Notes under the pieces: generated by a model
Database searches by the model: none
Seen by the model: only the letters and a program-made list of their open reading frames with translations
Told to the model about the DNA's origin: nothing
Assembly (NCBI GenBank): GCA_037074705.1
Contig: CM073590.1
Span: 238,006,101-238,070,100 of the forward strand
Direction of reading: 5' to 3'
DNA length: 64,000 nt
From: Zhengitettix transpicula
Lineage: Eukaryota > Arthropoda > Insecta > Orthoptera > Tetrigidae
In this document: positions 1-11,831 of the stretch, piece after piece
Layout of the letters: every line of letters begins with the position of its first letter
How positions within the stretch are numbered: position 1 is the first letter of the stretch
Program-made: the position numbers and the translations under genes

Positions 1-2069
1 TTCCTTTAAAATGAATTAAGGTAAATCGCATCTAACAAATTTATGTCCACTACATTTCATATGATTAATTGTATAAAATCTTCAATAATGTTTTAATTAA
101 TTGTGTTATAAATTTTCATGTTTGTAATATCTTCCTTTGTTGGAATTTTTAGAAAGACAGATTTTTACATTATATAATTTAATTGACTTTACAAGACCTG
201 AAAAAGTCCTAATAAATTAGGGATGAAACTTTGAGAATGTTTTTCTTACCCATTATAATGTTTACAAATTTAAATTAATAATTAATTTATAACTAAACAG
301 GTTGATGTTTACATTTAATTTGAGGACGTCAGATAAATACAACTGTTAAGAGATTTGTGTCTTAATTTATCATTTATAAGGATATTTATTAAACGAATCA
401 CTACCAATTGGAACAGTTTCCATGTTACAGATAGAGATAGAAATTATAAACCCTGATAAGTTTCAGAAATTAAAATTGTATTACATTCACTTAATGGTAA
501 AACCACGCCTGGTAAAGTTGGCTTTTGGAAAACTTTACACCTGCTCGCTCAGCGGTCAGGATTGAGGAAGGGGACGCTCAGGGCACGGCCGCTCCAAATA
601 CGGTGCCGCCGTATCTTCTCTTCCGGCACTACGTTAACTTAGAAATCCTGTTCCATTACTATGAAGGAGTTACCTTGGCAAAACAAAAAATCATTCTCGT
701 ACATTAATAAAGCCAGCAACTGTGAGATCGTGAGTCCATTGACCTGCCTTGTTTAAAGTTTTGTATTTATTTATCAACCTTGTGGTTCTGAATCTTTCTC
801 TGAGGTTCAGAGAGCAGCTGTAACTTCTTTTCAATTGTACAATTGTAACACGCGACCATCATCAATTTTAAGAAAGTTTTTTTGGTGGATTTAATCCATT
901 TACTGAAGCAACTTGATGATAGTCAACCGTCTCCAGGTTACACGCAGCTAGAAACAAGACAAACGTGATAAAAAAATTATCAGGATGTGAAGAAACCTGT
1001 AAAAAAAATATTTAATTAATAAAAAAAATAGTGTGGAACATTGTTCCTAAAAAGTTGAAATTTCCTGGTTAAAAGAGGGGGGGAAATGAAAACAAACCAA
1101 AATATTGGACGCCGTGACCTCAATTTAAAGTGGAGTTTTCAAAAATTCCAGGAAAATTCTGTCACGATGTTTTTGCGATTGTCTTGAAAATGGGTTGTCG
1201 ATGAGAGGGATTTTTTATAATTCTTTATTAAAGTGGCTTCTGAAGTCTGTGGACTGATTGGTTGTTCTCTCACTTATTGGTTGGTATTGTAAATGGGGAG
1301 GCACAAAATATCAGTCGCAAGCAATTGGAGGTCACGAATTCTTCACAGTAAAAGTCAAGAGAGAGGGGCTTAAAAAACGCTATAATAACCCACAAGGGTA
1401 CGAGATTTTTTTTTGGGCGGGTTTATTCCGTTGCCCCACGTGGCGAAATATTTCCTTTAAATATTCCATCTTGGAAGGGTTTAGGTTAGTCCCTCAAACT
1501 TTCCTCGTTAGTGCAATCGATATTATTTTCGTCTACAAAGTTAATCCCTTCCCTTTACCGGGAAATTAAGCCGTAATCGGGATGGAATGAAGTCTAAATT
1601 GCACAATAGCGGCGAGACGAGATCAAAGAGCCGTGACCTCATTACTGGCAGAAGCTGTTTACTCACTAAGTCCAAGAAACACAGCAAAGTCACTCGGGTC
1701 GGCCGGCAATTATCATAGTCGATAATAAAACATATTCATATCGGGAGGGGGAGGGAAAAGGAAAAAATGTGGATTGAGGAGGAGGAGGAGAAGCTCTGCT
1801 TTGACGAGGGAGCCATTAAAATTAATAAATAGCCAGCTCTTGTGCTTAAGACTAATAAAGTAAAAGTAACATAAACTATAATCCATTTATCAATTATTCT
1901 CTAGTTCTTTTTCGTAGTCATTAGGTAATATAAACTCTAAAAAGATTTCTAGTTAAATATTTCATACGCACTGTAGATTATTTTTCTAAAATTCGAGAAC
2001 TTCTTTTAAAATTTCACTGATGAAAAATACTTTTACTTATAATCAATTCCAACTTTTTTTAGGGTATCT
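1..2069. other. AT-rich unique DNA, no gene seen
   Basis: Open frames are short and look random. A small GC-richer patch at about 535-640 contains a 60-codon frame with no recognisable motif. A purine-rich stretch lies near 1740-1800. No repeat family of this window was recognised here. Confidence 0.5.
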
Positions 2070-2984
2070 TTGAAATCTAGACCAGAAACCTTTAAAAAAA
2101 TATTTATTACTAATTAAACGAAGTTTAAAAGACTATTAAATAAATTTGTATAGTAATATTGACACGGAACCAGTAAAACAGTCTTCAGATTAGCGACACT
2201 TATTTTTTTAGAAACAGGTTACATGAGGGTGATCCACGTGGTGGCAACTCCCCTTTAATAACCTAGGATGGATTGGAAAAGGGGCAAGCGGAAGGGTAGA
2301 GGAAGGTAGCCAAGGGTTAACTAGGGCCCTGGGCTATAGTTTAAGGATCCTAACCGGCAATTCGTTTCAAAGTGATGCAGGGAAACCCCTTGAAAAACCC
2401 TCATCAGGTAGGTCGGGCATTGGGTACTGCTCCCACGCTCTTCCGATGGCGGGAGAGTGGTTTGCTGTGGGGTCGCAGCTTTCCCTCGCCGTGCCTTGAC
2501 CGGTTTAGGAGGCAGCTGGCCGACTATACCAATAGGAATAGCGGACAAGTCTTAACGAATTCCCAAGGTCTGCGACCCCGGTACATACACCTCAGGTAAG
2601 TTGTCAGTCAATACATAAGAACTTTCAGCTTATTGACTGACAATCAAATAAGTGTATATAAATTGAAGACTCTTTATAGAGTCCCTTATTAATATTTTCT
2701 ATACTAATTATTTACTTTTTTGAAGAAACAATTGGATTGTATTTTCTAATCTGATGCGCGTGATTCTCCTCTGGGGAATTAATCTGGTAATTTATCCTCG
2801 CGGCGTTGGCCGTGAGAGTAACACCCTCATTGGTTACCTCAGGACTCACCCTCTGGTAGGTACAGAATTTTCCCCCCGAGGAGATGTATGTATTAAAATC
2901 TAGATTAAAAATAAAGCGATCACAACGTCATACAAGAAAGAAAACTAAATCTCGTCGATATGTCATTAGTCTACTCGCTTTCCA
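2070..2984 (+). repeat. Repeat D, copy 1 (contains family A copy 1)
   Basis: This is homologous in inverted orientation to 28693-29372. It shares the flank around AGTCTTCAGATTAGCGACAC (near 2181-2200) and the segment after 2597, including the stretch around CATTGGTTACCTCAGG (near 2828). It holds a perfect 13-bp inverted repeat TTGTCAGTCAATA (2601-2613) / TATTGACTGACAA (2631-2643) and a second hairpin GACTCT/AGAGTC at 2668-2683. No protein is recognised. Both copies carry family A at the same point, so that insertion predates their separation. Confidence 0.75.
2211..2596 (-). mobile_element. Family A retroposon, copy 1
   Basis: It begins after a T-run (the poly(A) side on the minus strand) with the family landmark ACAGGTTACATGAGGGT and runs to the CCGGTACATACACCTC segment. 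The 5' part of the sense strand is missing. It sits inside repeat D, at the same position as copy 12. Confidence 0.85.
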
Positions 2985-2990
2985 TTCACT

Positions 2991-3207
2991 CAAAAGTGAT
3001 ACAGGGAAAACCCTAGATAAACCTTCATCAGGTCGGCCTGGGCAATAGGTACAATGTCCAACGTCCTACCAATAGCGAGAAAGGGGGGTTTTTCTGTGGG
3101 GACGCAGCATTCCCTTCACCTAGCCTTGACCAGTTTAGGAGGCAGCTGGCCGACTGTTCCAATGGGAACAGAGAAAAACAAGGTCTGTGAACCCTCGAAA
3201 CATATCG
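2991..3207 (-). mobile_element. Family A retroposon, copy 2 (internal fragment)
   Basis: It lacks the poly(A)-side 180 bp, starting at AAAAGTGATACAGGG, and fades out after CCCTCGAAACATA. Its internal hairpin is CTGTTCC/GGAACAG (3154-3160 and 3165-3171), the compensated variant of the more common CTATTCC/GGAATAG. Confidence 0.8.
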
Positions 3208-3269
3208 TTTATCATCCAACTCTCCATCAACCAGTCTGAGGCGGTTCGGCACAGCTTTTGACGATTTTC

Positions 3270-3829
3270 TTTTTTTGGGTGTAGACAGTCTATGTATAGG
3301 GTAATCCACCTAGTCGCAACTCCCCTCTTATAGCATAGGAAAGGATTTGAAAGGGGGGATGCGGAAGGGTGGAGGAAGGTAGCCAAGGGTTACTAGGGCC
3401 CCCGGGCTATGGTTTAAGGATCCTACCCGCCATTCGCCTAAAGAAATGCAGGAAAACCCTAGAAAAACCTGCATCAGGTAGGTCGGGCATGTGATACTTG
3501 TCTTACGCCCTTCCGATAGCGGGAGAGGAGTTTGCTGTGGGGACGCAGCATTCCCTTCTCCGTGCCTCGACCAGTTTAGGAGGCAGCTGGCCGACTATAC
3601 CAATAGGAATAGCGGACAAGTCTTAACGAATGCCCAAGGTCTGCGACCCCGGTACATACACCTCTCAAAACAGGCCGAGGTGCCTCGGCATGTGGGAACC
3701 TTAGTTGAAAAAAAAAACCAGAGAGATGTGAAGGCATCCCCAAAGGTAGCCTTCGCCAGAGCTCTCTGGGACGGTTCACCTGCGAGAGAATCCTCTCTGG
3801 GGCTTCTTTTGATTATTTATACTTGTCTG
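3270..3829 (-). mobile_element. Family A retroposon, copy 3 (subfamily A2)
   Basis: Nearly full length. It starts with a T-run and GTGTAGACAGTCTATG, the A2-type tail. The flanking 10-bp direct repeat GACGATTTTC (3260-3269 and 3830-3839) is a probable target-site duplication, though about 30 bp at the far end have no match in other copies. Confidence 0.8.
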
Positions 3830-4019
3830 GACGATTTTCGATGGTGGGAAATTTTTTATTTGCATTTTAAGTCGGCGAAACTGTAAAAGGGAAGGGTTCT
3901 GAATCGTATCACACTACTAAATAATTTCACCCTGATTTTAAAATTTCACCAATTTGATGTTTTTCAGATTCATCATCATCAGATAAAATAGTCAAATCAG
4001 CGTCAAAATGGAAGTTATG

Positions 4020-4135
4020 ACATAAATACCACAAACAACGGCTCTGGAAACTTTGTTTCTTTCTTCAGAGAGCTAAAAAATAATACAAGAGGCAAGAGTG
4101 ACACAACCGCACAAAAGTAGGAACAAAGTTTTCAA
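4020..4135 (-). repeat. Decayed Penelope-like terminal repeat
   Basis: It resembles the P1 terminal repeat seen at 52334 and 43263: ATACCACAAACAACG, then CTGGAAACTTTG, then CTTTCTTCAG, followed by AAGAGTGACACAACCGCAC. The similarity is short and diverged. Confidence 0.45.
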
Positions 4136-5689
4136 AAACGTTGTGTCTTTTTTTATATCATCACTTCATTTGCCTAATTTATCTTATTTTCATCATCGTA
4201 ATATGGATATCAAAAGATTATTTATTTTAAAAATAGCAGGGACTAAAATAGACTCTTGTGGCATTCCACGTGTTATTTTTCTGCTTACAGGACAGATTAA
4301 TTCCGCTATATATTTTTTTCCCTAGCGAAATTTGTTGCTTCTAATTATTTAAATTACGACTTTAATGATAATATGTTATTAATTCTAATACAATACAAAT
4401 CGATATTTAATATCGAAAATTTTTTTGGTTAAGTCGATTCAAGTGTTTTAGATAGTTCTGTAATTTATTTTAGTTTCCTTTATTTTATTATCGAGCTTTG
4501 AAATTATTGTATAAAACCCTAGAATTTCTATTCAATTAACCACGGTGTTGTGGAGACACGACGTCAATTTTTTTATTAACCCCCTTTATTCGTCTATAAA
4601 TACATATTTTTTAAAATAGTCCGGAAATAAGTCGTTTTATAAAATTTGGTAAAATATTTAATATTTCCGGAAATGCTCCAGAAGATAAAAACATTCTAAT
4701 ATAAAGCCGTGGACTAGCGGCATTACCAGTTTGTCTTTCTTTATGGGAGAAGTTAAAGTAACGTTTTGTAATAATGATTTTAACAATATATTTTTTGACC
4801 TTTAATTAAACCTTTAAAGGGGTTTCCTCGCCGTGAAGGAGTTTAATGTTGAACGAAACGCAAATACCGCATCCATCCCTCGCGACGAGGCGGGAAGGAA
4901 GTAATACCGTTGTTTTGCGACCGTCTCAGCCGTCGTCGTCGTACAAAAAAATTTTACATCCACATTACAATTCGTAATGCATTGTTCTGGGATACATCAT
5001 GAATAATTCAACAAGGTGAAATCGCGTGGGGAAAGATGTTCATGTAGCACCTTTAGCCGATATTAAATCTGGCCGGAGAAAAGGGGATTCATATCGTCGG
5101 CGAAGAAGTGGAGTCGATTTGAGTGTCGCCCACTCTGAGGCGGAGGAGTGGCTCCTCCAAGCGCCATTCACAGACACAATGCGTCCTCGAGAGCGCGAGG
5201 ATCCCTCACAGTCCCTCCAGTCTACGGAACCACCAACTCTCAACTAATAATAATAACATTAACAAAGTACACGGCTGCCGCTCCAAAGCACCTATTCTCC
5301 ATTTGACGTTAAAATGTGAGACCCATTCCTCAACCTTTACAATACGTAGTAATAATATAAACTTCTGCACCACATAATCAGGATTAATTACCAACTATCT
5401 ATTATAATAATTTCATAGTAAAGAAATAAAACCTCCATCAAATAGCTTCTTGAGAGTCTTCATCTGACGTTCATCACAGAACCTCAAGGTTGCTATTTCC
5501 TCAACCTGTATTACTTAAAAGCCGACGCAGGTTGCTGGACGATTTTAGTTGAAGTTCCAGCGTCCTCAATGGCGGTCTACGCCGTTACTGGACACGTGAG
5601 AGAAATCAAGCCTCCAACAAGGCAAAATGAGTTCCCTTAATTAGTCGCTAATAACCTGAGCTGTTGATGTGACTGTAAATAAATCAAAA
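4136..5689. other. Unique DNA with a GC-richer island
   Basis: Mostly AT-rich with nothing recognisable. About 5020-5260 is GC-richer and has overlapping frames of 67-84 codons on both strands without a known motif. It could be an exon fragment or a regulatory element; nothing decides this. Confidence 0.4.
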
Positions 5690-5836
5690 TTATCAAAAAA
5701 GTTTCGGGTCGAGATTGCAGGAGAATCGAAACACCGATGACGTTCCACTCCAAAGAAAACTGGGTCATGTAAGAAGGAAAGTCGAGTGTCTGGCAGTCGT
5801 TGTGGACGACAAGGCCAAAGAAGAAGAATATTTACT
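5690..5836 (+). repeat. Decayed SINE body (same family as 32361)
   Basis: It aligns with the body of the SINE at 32361-32694: GCAGGAGAATCGAAACACCGA against GCGGGAGAATTGACACACTGA, then TTCCACTCC and GTCTGGCAGTCGT in the same order. It is interrupted downstream by family A copy 4. Confidence 0.6.
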
Positions 5837-5849
5837 AAGGTTAGAATTC

Positions 5850-6339
5850 CACAGATAGCTCTGAAGGAGGCTACCTTCGGGGATGCCTTCTCCTCTCCCT
5901 GTTTTTATTTTAAAACTAAGGTTCCCACATGCCGAAGCACCTCGTTCTGTTTTGACAGCTGTTCCGGGGTCGCAGACCTTGGGCATACGGTAAGAGTGGT
6001 CAGTCGGCCAGCTGCCTCCTAAAATGGTCAAGGAACGGAGAGGGGAAAGCTGCGACCGTACAGAAAGCCCCTCCCCGGCTATCGGAAAGGCGTGGGACGA
6101 GTACCAAATGCCCGACCTACCTGGTGCAAATTTTTCTAGGGGTTTCCCTGCATCACTTTTAGGCGAATTGCCGGGTAGGATCCTTAAACTACAGCCCCGA
6201 GGGCCCTAGTTAACCCTTGGCTACCTTGCTCTACCTTTCCGCATCCCCCCATCACTCCTTTTCCTATGCTATAAGAGGGGAGTTGCCACTATGTGGATTA
6301 CCCTATACGAAGCCTGTCTACACCTTAAAAATAAAAGGA
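5850..6339 (+). mobile_element. Family A retroposon, copy 4 (subfamily A2)
   Basis: The sense strand runs forward, from a 5' truncation near CTCTGAAGGAGG to the A2-type tail CCTGTCTACACCTTAAAAATAAAA. TTAGAATTC at 5841-5849 and 6340-6348, with AAGG before each and a 1-bp difference, is a probable target-site duplication. Confidence 0.85.
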
Positions 6340-6348
6340 TTAGAATTC

Positions 6349-6860
6349 AATATTTTATATTTTAGAGACCTGAAGATTCAGTTACGATATTTTTGTGCTA
6401 AAATTTGTGGACTTTTTCTTCTCCAGATGTTGACCGAAATATCGCTGTTGTCCAGGCTCAATTTTCAACACAGCGTTGTTGTTGAAACAGGATCAGTGAA
6501 GGAAGACATGATTCTAAGGAATGCAGTCGGATGATGTGGAGGTTTGAGGGGCATATGTATGTATTTAATCTGCAAATGGGCAGATTTTCGGTGGCGTATA
6601 CCTGAAATTACAATACATAAATATAATTATTGCGGGGAAAAACATTAACATAAAACCCCTTCAGGTCCACTTTTCGGTATAATCTTTATTTTACACAAGT
6701 TATTAAGTTTAACAAGAAGCTTTTGAATTGTATCTCATTCGTCTTTAAAATAATCAACATATATAAATTTATGGACATGAATCTTACTTTGAAATTGAAA
6801 ACCAAATTTTTCCTACGACAATCTAGTTACCTTACGTTCATCCCGATAAGGAAGAAGAAG
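6349..6860. other. Unique AT-rich DNA
   Basis: No gene, RNA or known repeat recognised. Confidence 0.4.
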
Positions 6861-7121
6861 GTGTAGACAGGCTTTGTATAGGGTAATCCACATGGTGACA
6901 ACTCCCCTCTTATAGCATAGGAAAGGGATTTGAAAGGGTGGATGCGGAAAGGTAGAGCAAGGTAACCAAAGGTTAACTAGGGTCCCCGGGCTATGGTTTA
7001 AGGATCCTACCCGGCAATTTGCCTAAAAGTGATACAGGGAAAACCCTAGAAAAACCTGCAACAGTTACTTGTCCCACGCCCTTCCGAAGGCGGGAGAGGG
7101 GTTTGCTGTGGGGTCGCAGCT
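6861..7121 (-). mobile_element. Family A retroposon, copy 5 (subfamily A2)
   Basis: It starts with GTGTAGACAGGCTTTG and stops abruptly at GGGTCGCAGC, where a family C LTR fragment begins. Confidence 0.85.
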
Positions 7122-7457
7122 TATAGTCAGATTTCCGAGTTCAGATTTCATATTTTATATTTTTATATTCTACTTATTGTTTAAATTAATGATTTAATAA
7201 CTTTGTAAATTGAATTGTTTATTGAAGGCCCGATGATCGGCCATGATATCTTGCCGTGGTATATTGTAATATGTATATGTAATATAACTTCAATTATTTG
7301 TTTTAATAAATTAATCTATGTGTATGCTCAAAAAAATACTGATTTTTAATTAAAATCCAATCATTAAATTTTAATTAGCTGATCATTTAAAAACAATTAC
7401 TACAAATTGACGTTTCAACGTGGCGATTTAAACTGTTATTAATAGTCATTCATTACA
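7122..7457 (+). mobile_element. Family C LTR fragment (3' part)
   Basis: It shares GTCAGATTTC, the AAGGCCCGATGATCGGCCAT-type segment, ACGTGGCGATTTAAA and the ATTACA end with the LTR at 22553-23637. The 5' part is absent. It ends in CA directly before an (AT)n tract. Confidence 0.65.
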
Positions 7458-7483
7458 ATATATATATATATATATATATATAT
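7458..7483. repeat. (AT)n microsatellite
   Basis: A pure AT tract between two family C LTR pieces. It serves as the target of the solo LTR that follows. Confidence 0.95.
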
Positions 7484-8627
7484 TGTAATACCCAGTTAAG
7501 AAGGACATGAATTTTGATTTTATTTCATCCGATTTGTTTACCAACTCAGACTGGGGATTCTTGAGTGGTTAGTATAAAAAAAGGGGATAATAATAAAATG
7601 ATGGATAAGTGGCTTTTAGAGAAGGGGAGGACTATAATTGGGCGTTTAGCGGCTCTTAGGGCTAATGGTTGTGACCGACATCTAGATGACATCTGGACGG
7701 AACACTAAAGGCTAATGACAGAAGTTTTATGGACATACAATTATATTAAAAGGGAATATTTATTTTAATTGTATTGAGAGGCCTTCGGAGCGTGACAAAG
7801 GCAACAGCTGGTGTTGTTTGGCGAACTTGGAAACTAAAAAACTGTTAAAACGAGGGAATATTTTGGAGAGGGGAGAGCAGATAAAAGGACAGTTGTTGGA
7901 CTGGAGACAGCAGAGACGAATTAGACGTGAGAGTTGGAAGGTGATGGACGTGCAGTGTGGTAGCAGAATATGTACGAGAAAGTCATAGGAGAGTGAAGCA
8001 GACGACAGGAGAGATCATCGGATGGTGGGCCAAGTTAAGGTGGCCGAAATTAATAGGAGTTTTATTCATTCAAGAGGCAGTTTTAGAGTCGTCAGGAGAT
8101 ATCACCGGATGGTAGGCCAAGCTAGGTGGCCGAGAGTAATCAGTCATCAACAGTCGGTAGGAGTTTCGTCGTGGAAATCTGTCTGCCTGCAAAGTTTGTT
8201 GTTTGGAGGAATTCGTCGTGAGGGTAACGTCATCAAGAAGAGGTGGCTGTGAAAGCAGAGTGTGAGCGCAACCTGAGGCTCTTTAAGCCTGTATGAAGTG
8301 AGTGTGTGCTGGTATGCGAGAGATCCAAATTGCATGGACCAGAAAGATTGTAAGTTATTTTTCTGTATTCATTATGTAAATTGTTAAATAAGGGTAAGGA
8401 GTCAGATTTCGTTTCATTTCGTTTCATGTCATTTTTCATTTATTTTAACTGCACAGTTTAATTGTAAATTTTGTGTTCCGTTTCCTTATCAACCCAGTAA
8501 AGACCCTGGGGTACATAGTCTGATTTATTAAAATGTATTCTAGATTAATAAATTTTTTTGTTGATAAAATTTAATAACGTGTTTAATATAATTTTCTACA
8601 TGCATAATTATCCAAAAGAGGGGTATT

Positions 8628-8630
<3 letters not shown>
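7484..8630 (+). mobile_element. Solo LTR, family C (probable Gypsy-like)
   Basis: This 1147-bp unit begins TGTAATACCC and ends GGGTATTACA: perfect 10-bp inverted ends with the TG..CA boundaries of an LTR. It is bounded by (AT)n on both sides, consistent with a short ATAT target duplication. The interior is non-coding: purine-rich DNA at 7860-8130, then GTCAGATTTC (near 8401), shared with the LTRs at 7122, 22553 and 25672. No gag or pol follows, so it looks like a solo LTR. Gypsy assignment rests on the ATAT-type target preference and is an inference. Confidence 0.75.

Positions 8631-8662
<32 letters not shown>
8631..8662. repeat. (AT)n microsatellite
   Basis: AT tract directly after the solo LTR; the right-hand side of its target. 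Confidence 0.95.
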
Positions 8663-8666
<4 letters not shown>

Positions 8667-9686
8667 TTTTACGATTATTGTGATATTAATGGACTCGCCA
8701 ATAATTTCTTTCCGTTCTGTAAATCTCAACAAATATTTATATTTTCTTCTCCATTTAAATTTCTTCGCTTCCTTTACTTCTTCTTACCAACTTAATTTAT
8801 GTTACATTTTTATGCGTTTGTTTGTGTCTGTTCATACATTTTAATAGATGGTAGTAGCCCTGGACGTGTGAGTGATGTCACGCTTCAGCTTCTCATTACT
8901 TGTGTTAAATATTATTTGACGTGTTGGTAACTGAACTGAAGCATTAACAGATCCGCATAAAAAAATATTTTATCTTCCAACGGAAATCACAGCCGACGTG
9001 AGTTTTTTAAAAGATGTCTTCTTGTTTGTCAAGGGAATGCTTCAATGATATTTTATTGGCCGTATTTGCTTCTGTCCAAAGTGAAAGGCAAAGTACGGCA
9101 GATTATAAACAACAGCCGAGAGCACTACGTTTATAAATGCCATTCAGAGTGGCAAATATTTGTGGAATGTGCAAGGAGAGAGAGAGAGAGAGAGGATCCG
9201 TTTGAAAGGGGACACGTCCACTGGGGAATCGGCTTGTCGGAATGTTGATGGACAAGCCCGAGGACAACTCTTGGTTTACACTGGCGTCCGTAGCGTCAAT
9301 GCGTATCATATCTGTGAAAGAAGAGTTCAAGCTCTTCCCGTGACGTCATCTCTGCGGCGTCGTGTCTTGCGTTGTGTTGTTTATAACCTCTGACATATTT
9401 CTAATTTTCGTTAAAATATTTAACACATTCACGTATTTTTTTTAAAAAAATTAGCATTTCAAAGAATTTATCAAACTGACAAGAAAAAAAATTGCAGAAC
9501 GAATTTGTTTGGTTTCTATGCAAAGATAATACAATGACAAATATTTTACTACTGTCCAGTGAAACTCTTAGCAATGTATGATACTCTACTGCTTTCAGTT
9601 CTTTCACTAAACCTACCAAAATCCTTTATTTTTCAAAGCAGGATGACAAAAATACAAATAATTATTTTTTATTTATTTTTATTTTT
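8663..9686. other. Unique DNA with a (GA)n tract
   Basis: A GA tract lies at about 9176-9193. Overlapping frames of 67-77 codons flank it on both strands and carry no known motif. Otherwise nothing recognised. Confidence 0.4.
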
Positions 9687-10217
9687 AGGGCAACAGGCTA
9701 CATGAGGGTAATTCACGTTGGGCAACTCCCCTTTAATAGCATAGGAAGGGATTTTAAAGGGGGTTTGCGGAAGGGTAGAGGAAGGTAGCCAAGGGTTAAC
9801 TAGGGCCCCCGGGCTATGGTTTAAGGATCCTACCTGGCAATTCGCCTAAAAGTGATGCAGGGAAAACCCAGAAAAACCTGCATCAGGTAGGTCGGGCATT
9901 GGGTACTTGTCCCACGCCCTTCCGATAGCAGGAGAGGAGTTTGCTGTGGTGACGCAGCATTCCCTTCTCCGTGCCTCGACCAGTTTAGGAGGCAGTTGGC
10001 CGACTATTCCAATGGGAATAGCGAACAACTCTTACCGTATGCCCAAGGTCTGTTGCCCCGGAACATACACCTCTCAGAACAGGCCGAGGTGCCTCGGCTT
10101 GTGGGAACCTTAGTTCAAAAACGGAGAGGAAAAGGCATCCCCAAAGGTAGCCCGTTCGTATCTCTCCTACAAGGTTCTGCCTGCGAGAGAACATCCCCCG
10201 CAGGTATTGCCTGCGTG
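9687..10217 (-). mobile_element. Family A retroposon, copy 6 (subfamily A1)
   Basis: Close to full length. The poly(A) side is T-rich ATTTTTAGGGCAACAGG, and the other end reaches the 5' hairpin unit CCTGCGAGAGAAC..CGCAGG plus part of a second unit. No clear target duplication was found. Confidence 0.9.
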
Positions 10218-10600
10218 TAGACTGGGGACTTAAATAAATTTCTTTATTACGTCTTACCTTAGGAAAAAACAGCTACGTGAAATTTTATATTTATGTAAAA
10301 ACCGTGTAAATTTGGACTGTTTGCAATCTTTGGTGTAAGTCTGTTTTCTTAGTTATTTCTAGGTCCACTTTGACTTTTTTTTAGTTTCAGTGTTGATAGC
10401 ACTGTATTGAATCACTTCCGCGATGTTTATTATACCACTGAGATCAAAAAGTAAAGTGAAATTAATTCTCCCAGGTATTAGGAAGGCAGTTAAATTTTTT
10501 TTCCTAGGTTGGTAGGATTGTCTATAATATTTGCCAAGCGTCTGTTTATTAAAAGGTTTAATTATCTCTCAGTTACACGTGTTTTGGTAAACAACCAAAA
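10218..10600. other. Unique AT-rich DNA
   Basis: Nothing recognised; possibly the unrecognisable 5' flank of the mariner relic that follows. Confidence 0.4.
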
Positions 10601-10960
10601 GTGAATTTTTCGATTTTTGCAAGGAGTGATTTTGTTGAGCAAAGAACTTGCATCAAATTTTGTTTGCCGAACGAATATTCTTGTGCGGACACGTTGAAGG
10701 CCTTTGGTGATCAAACTATGGCACGAAAAAACGTTCATAAGTGGTACAACGAGTTCAAAGAGATCCGAGAACGCGTTGTAACCGAACCGCGCTCTGGACG
10801 ACCATCAACGCTCAATAAAAATTTACCAAAGTCGGTTCTTCATTATCTGGAAAATAGTCCGACACTTACTTTTACATACAATATTTTGGAAAAAGTAATT
10901 ATCTCAAACATTGTTTGTGAATGGGTAAAGATATGTGTATATTTTGAATTAATTATGTAA
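10601..10960 (+). pseudogene. Mariner transposase relic, N-terminal part
   Basis: The 119-codon frame begins with the HTH region of a mariner transposase: VEQRTCIKFCLPNEY, then a YGD-like FGDQTMARKNVHKWYNEF and EPRSGRPSTL, the linker before the catalytic domain. After about residue 70 the sequence stops resembling the family. The DDE catalytic domain is absent, and no terminal inverted repeats were found. It is a dead fragment. Confidence 0.75.
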
Positions 10961-11089
10961 TTAACAAAAATTAACAGATTCGGGTTTTCTATTAATTACA
11001 GAATTATCAATTTTTATATATTATACTCAAAAATTTATTACATCCGAGTTAAATATACTAATAAGAAAAAATTCCAAATACAGGCAAAG

Positions 11090-11198
11090 AAAGTGATTAT
11101 ATAAATACAGTTCGACGCATCTGGAAGTCTTGTTCCTTTCTTCAGGTGAGATGAAAATGAAAAAAACTGAAGAGCCTACAGCCACAATCAGTTGCCTC
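11090..11198 (-). repeat. Decayed Penelope-like terminal repeat, left part
   Basis: It resembles the P1 terminal repeat: ATAAATACAGTTCGACGC, CTGGAAGTCTTGTTCC, CTTTCTTCAGGTGAGATG and GAAGAGCCTACAGC. Family A copy 7 interrupts it; the matching other half continues at 11760. Confidence 0.5.
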
Positions 11199-11746
11199 GC
11201 TGGGAGGCTGAAGGCAGGCGAGGGCTATTCTCTCGCAGACAGAACCTTGTAGGCGAGACACGAAGGGGCTACCTTTGGGGATACCTTTTCCTCTCTCCGT
11301 TTTTGAACTAAGGTTCCCACAAGCCGAGGCACCTCGGTCTGTTTTGAGAGGTGTATGTTCCGTGGTCAGAGACCTTGGGCATACGGTAAGAGTTGTTGGC
11401 TGTTCCCATTGGAACAGTTGGCCAGCTGCCTTCCAAACTGGTCGAGGTACGGAGAAGGGAATGCTGCGTCCCCACAGCAAACTCTTCTCCCGCTATCGGA
11501 AGAGCGTGGGACAAGCACCCAATGCCCGACCTATCTGATGCAGGTTTTTCTAGGGTTTGTCCTGCATTTCTTTTAGGCGAGTACCGGGTAGGATCCTTAA
11601 ACCATAGCCCGGGGGCCCTAGTTAACCCTTGGCTACCTTCCTCTACCCTTCCGCATCCCTCCTTTCAGATCCCTTCCTACGCTATTAAAGAAAATCTGAG
11701 TTGCCACCATGTGGATCACCCTCATGTAGCCTGTTACCCTAAAAAA
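11199..11746 (+). mobile_element. Family A retroposon, copy 7 (subfamily A1)
   Basis: A full-length-like copy on the forward strand. It ends in CCTGTTACCCTAAAAAA. A perfect 13-bp target-site duplication AATCAGTTGCCTC flanks it (11186-11198 and 11747-11759). The internal hairpin CTGTTCC/GGAACAG at 11400-11417 is the compensated variant. It is inserted in a decayed Penelope-like palindrome. Confidence 0.93.
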
Positions 11747-11759
11747 AATCAGTTGCCTC

Positions 11760-11831
11760 AAAAGATTTTGAGTTTTGTCAACGGGACTACTTCAGTTGTG
11801 TCTCTCTCTTGGCTCGTTTTTTTTGGAACCC
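11760..11831 (+). repeat. Decayed Penelope-like terminal repeat, right part
   Basis: GAGTTTTGTCAACGGGAC..TTCAGTTGTGTCTCTCTC matches the arm GTTTTGTCAACTGACCAGTG..GCAGTTGTGTC seen at 57787 and 54610. It is the other side of the palindrome split by copy 7. Confidence 0.5.
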
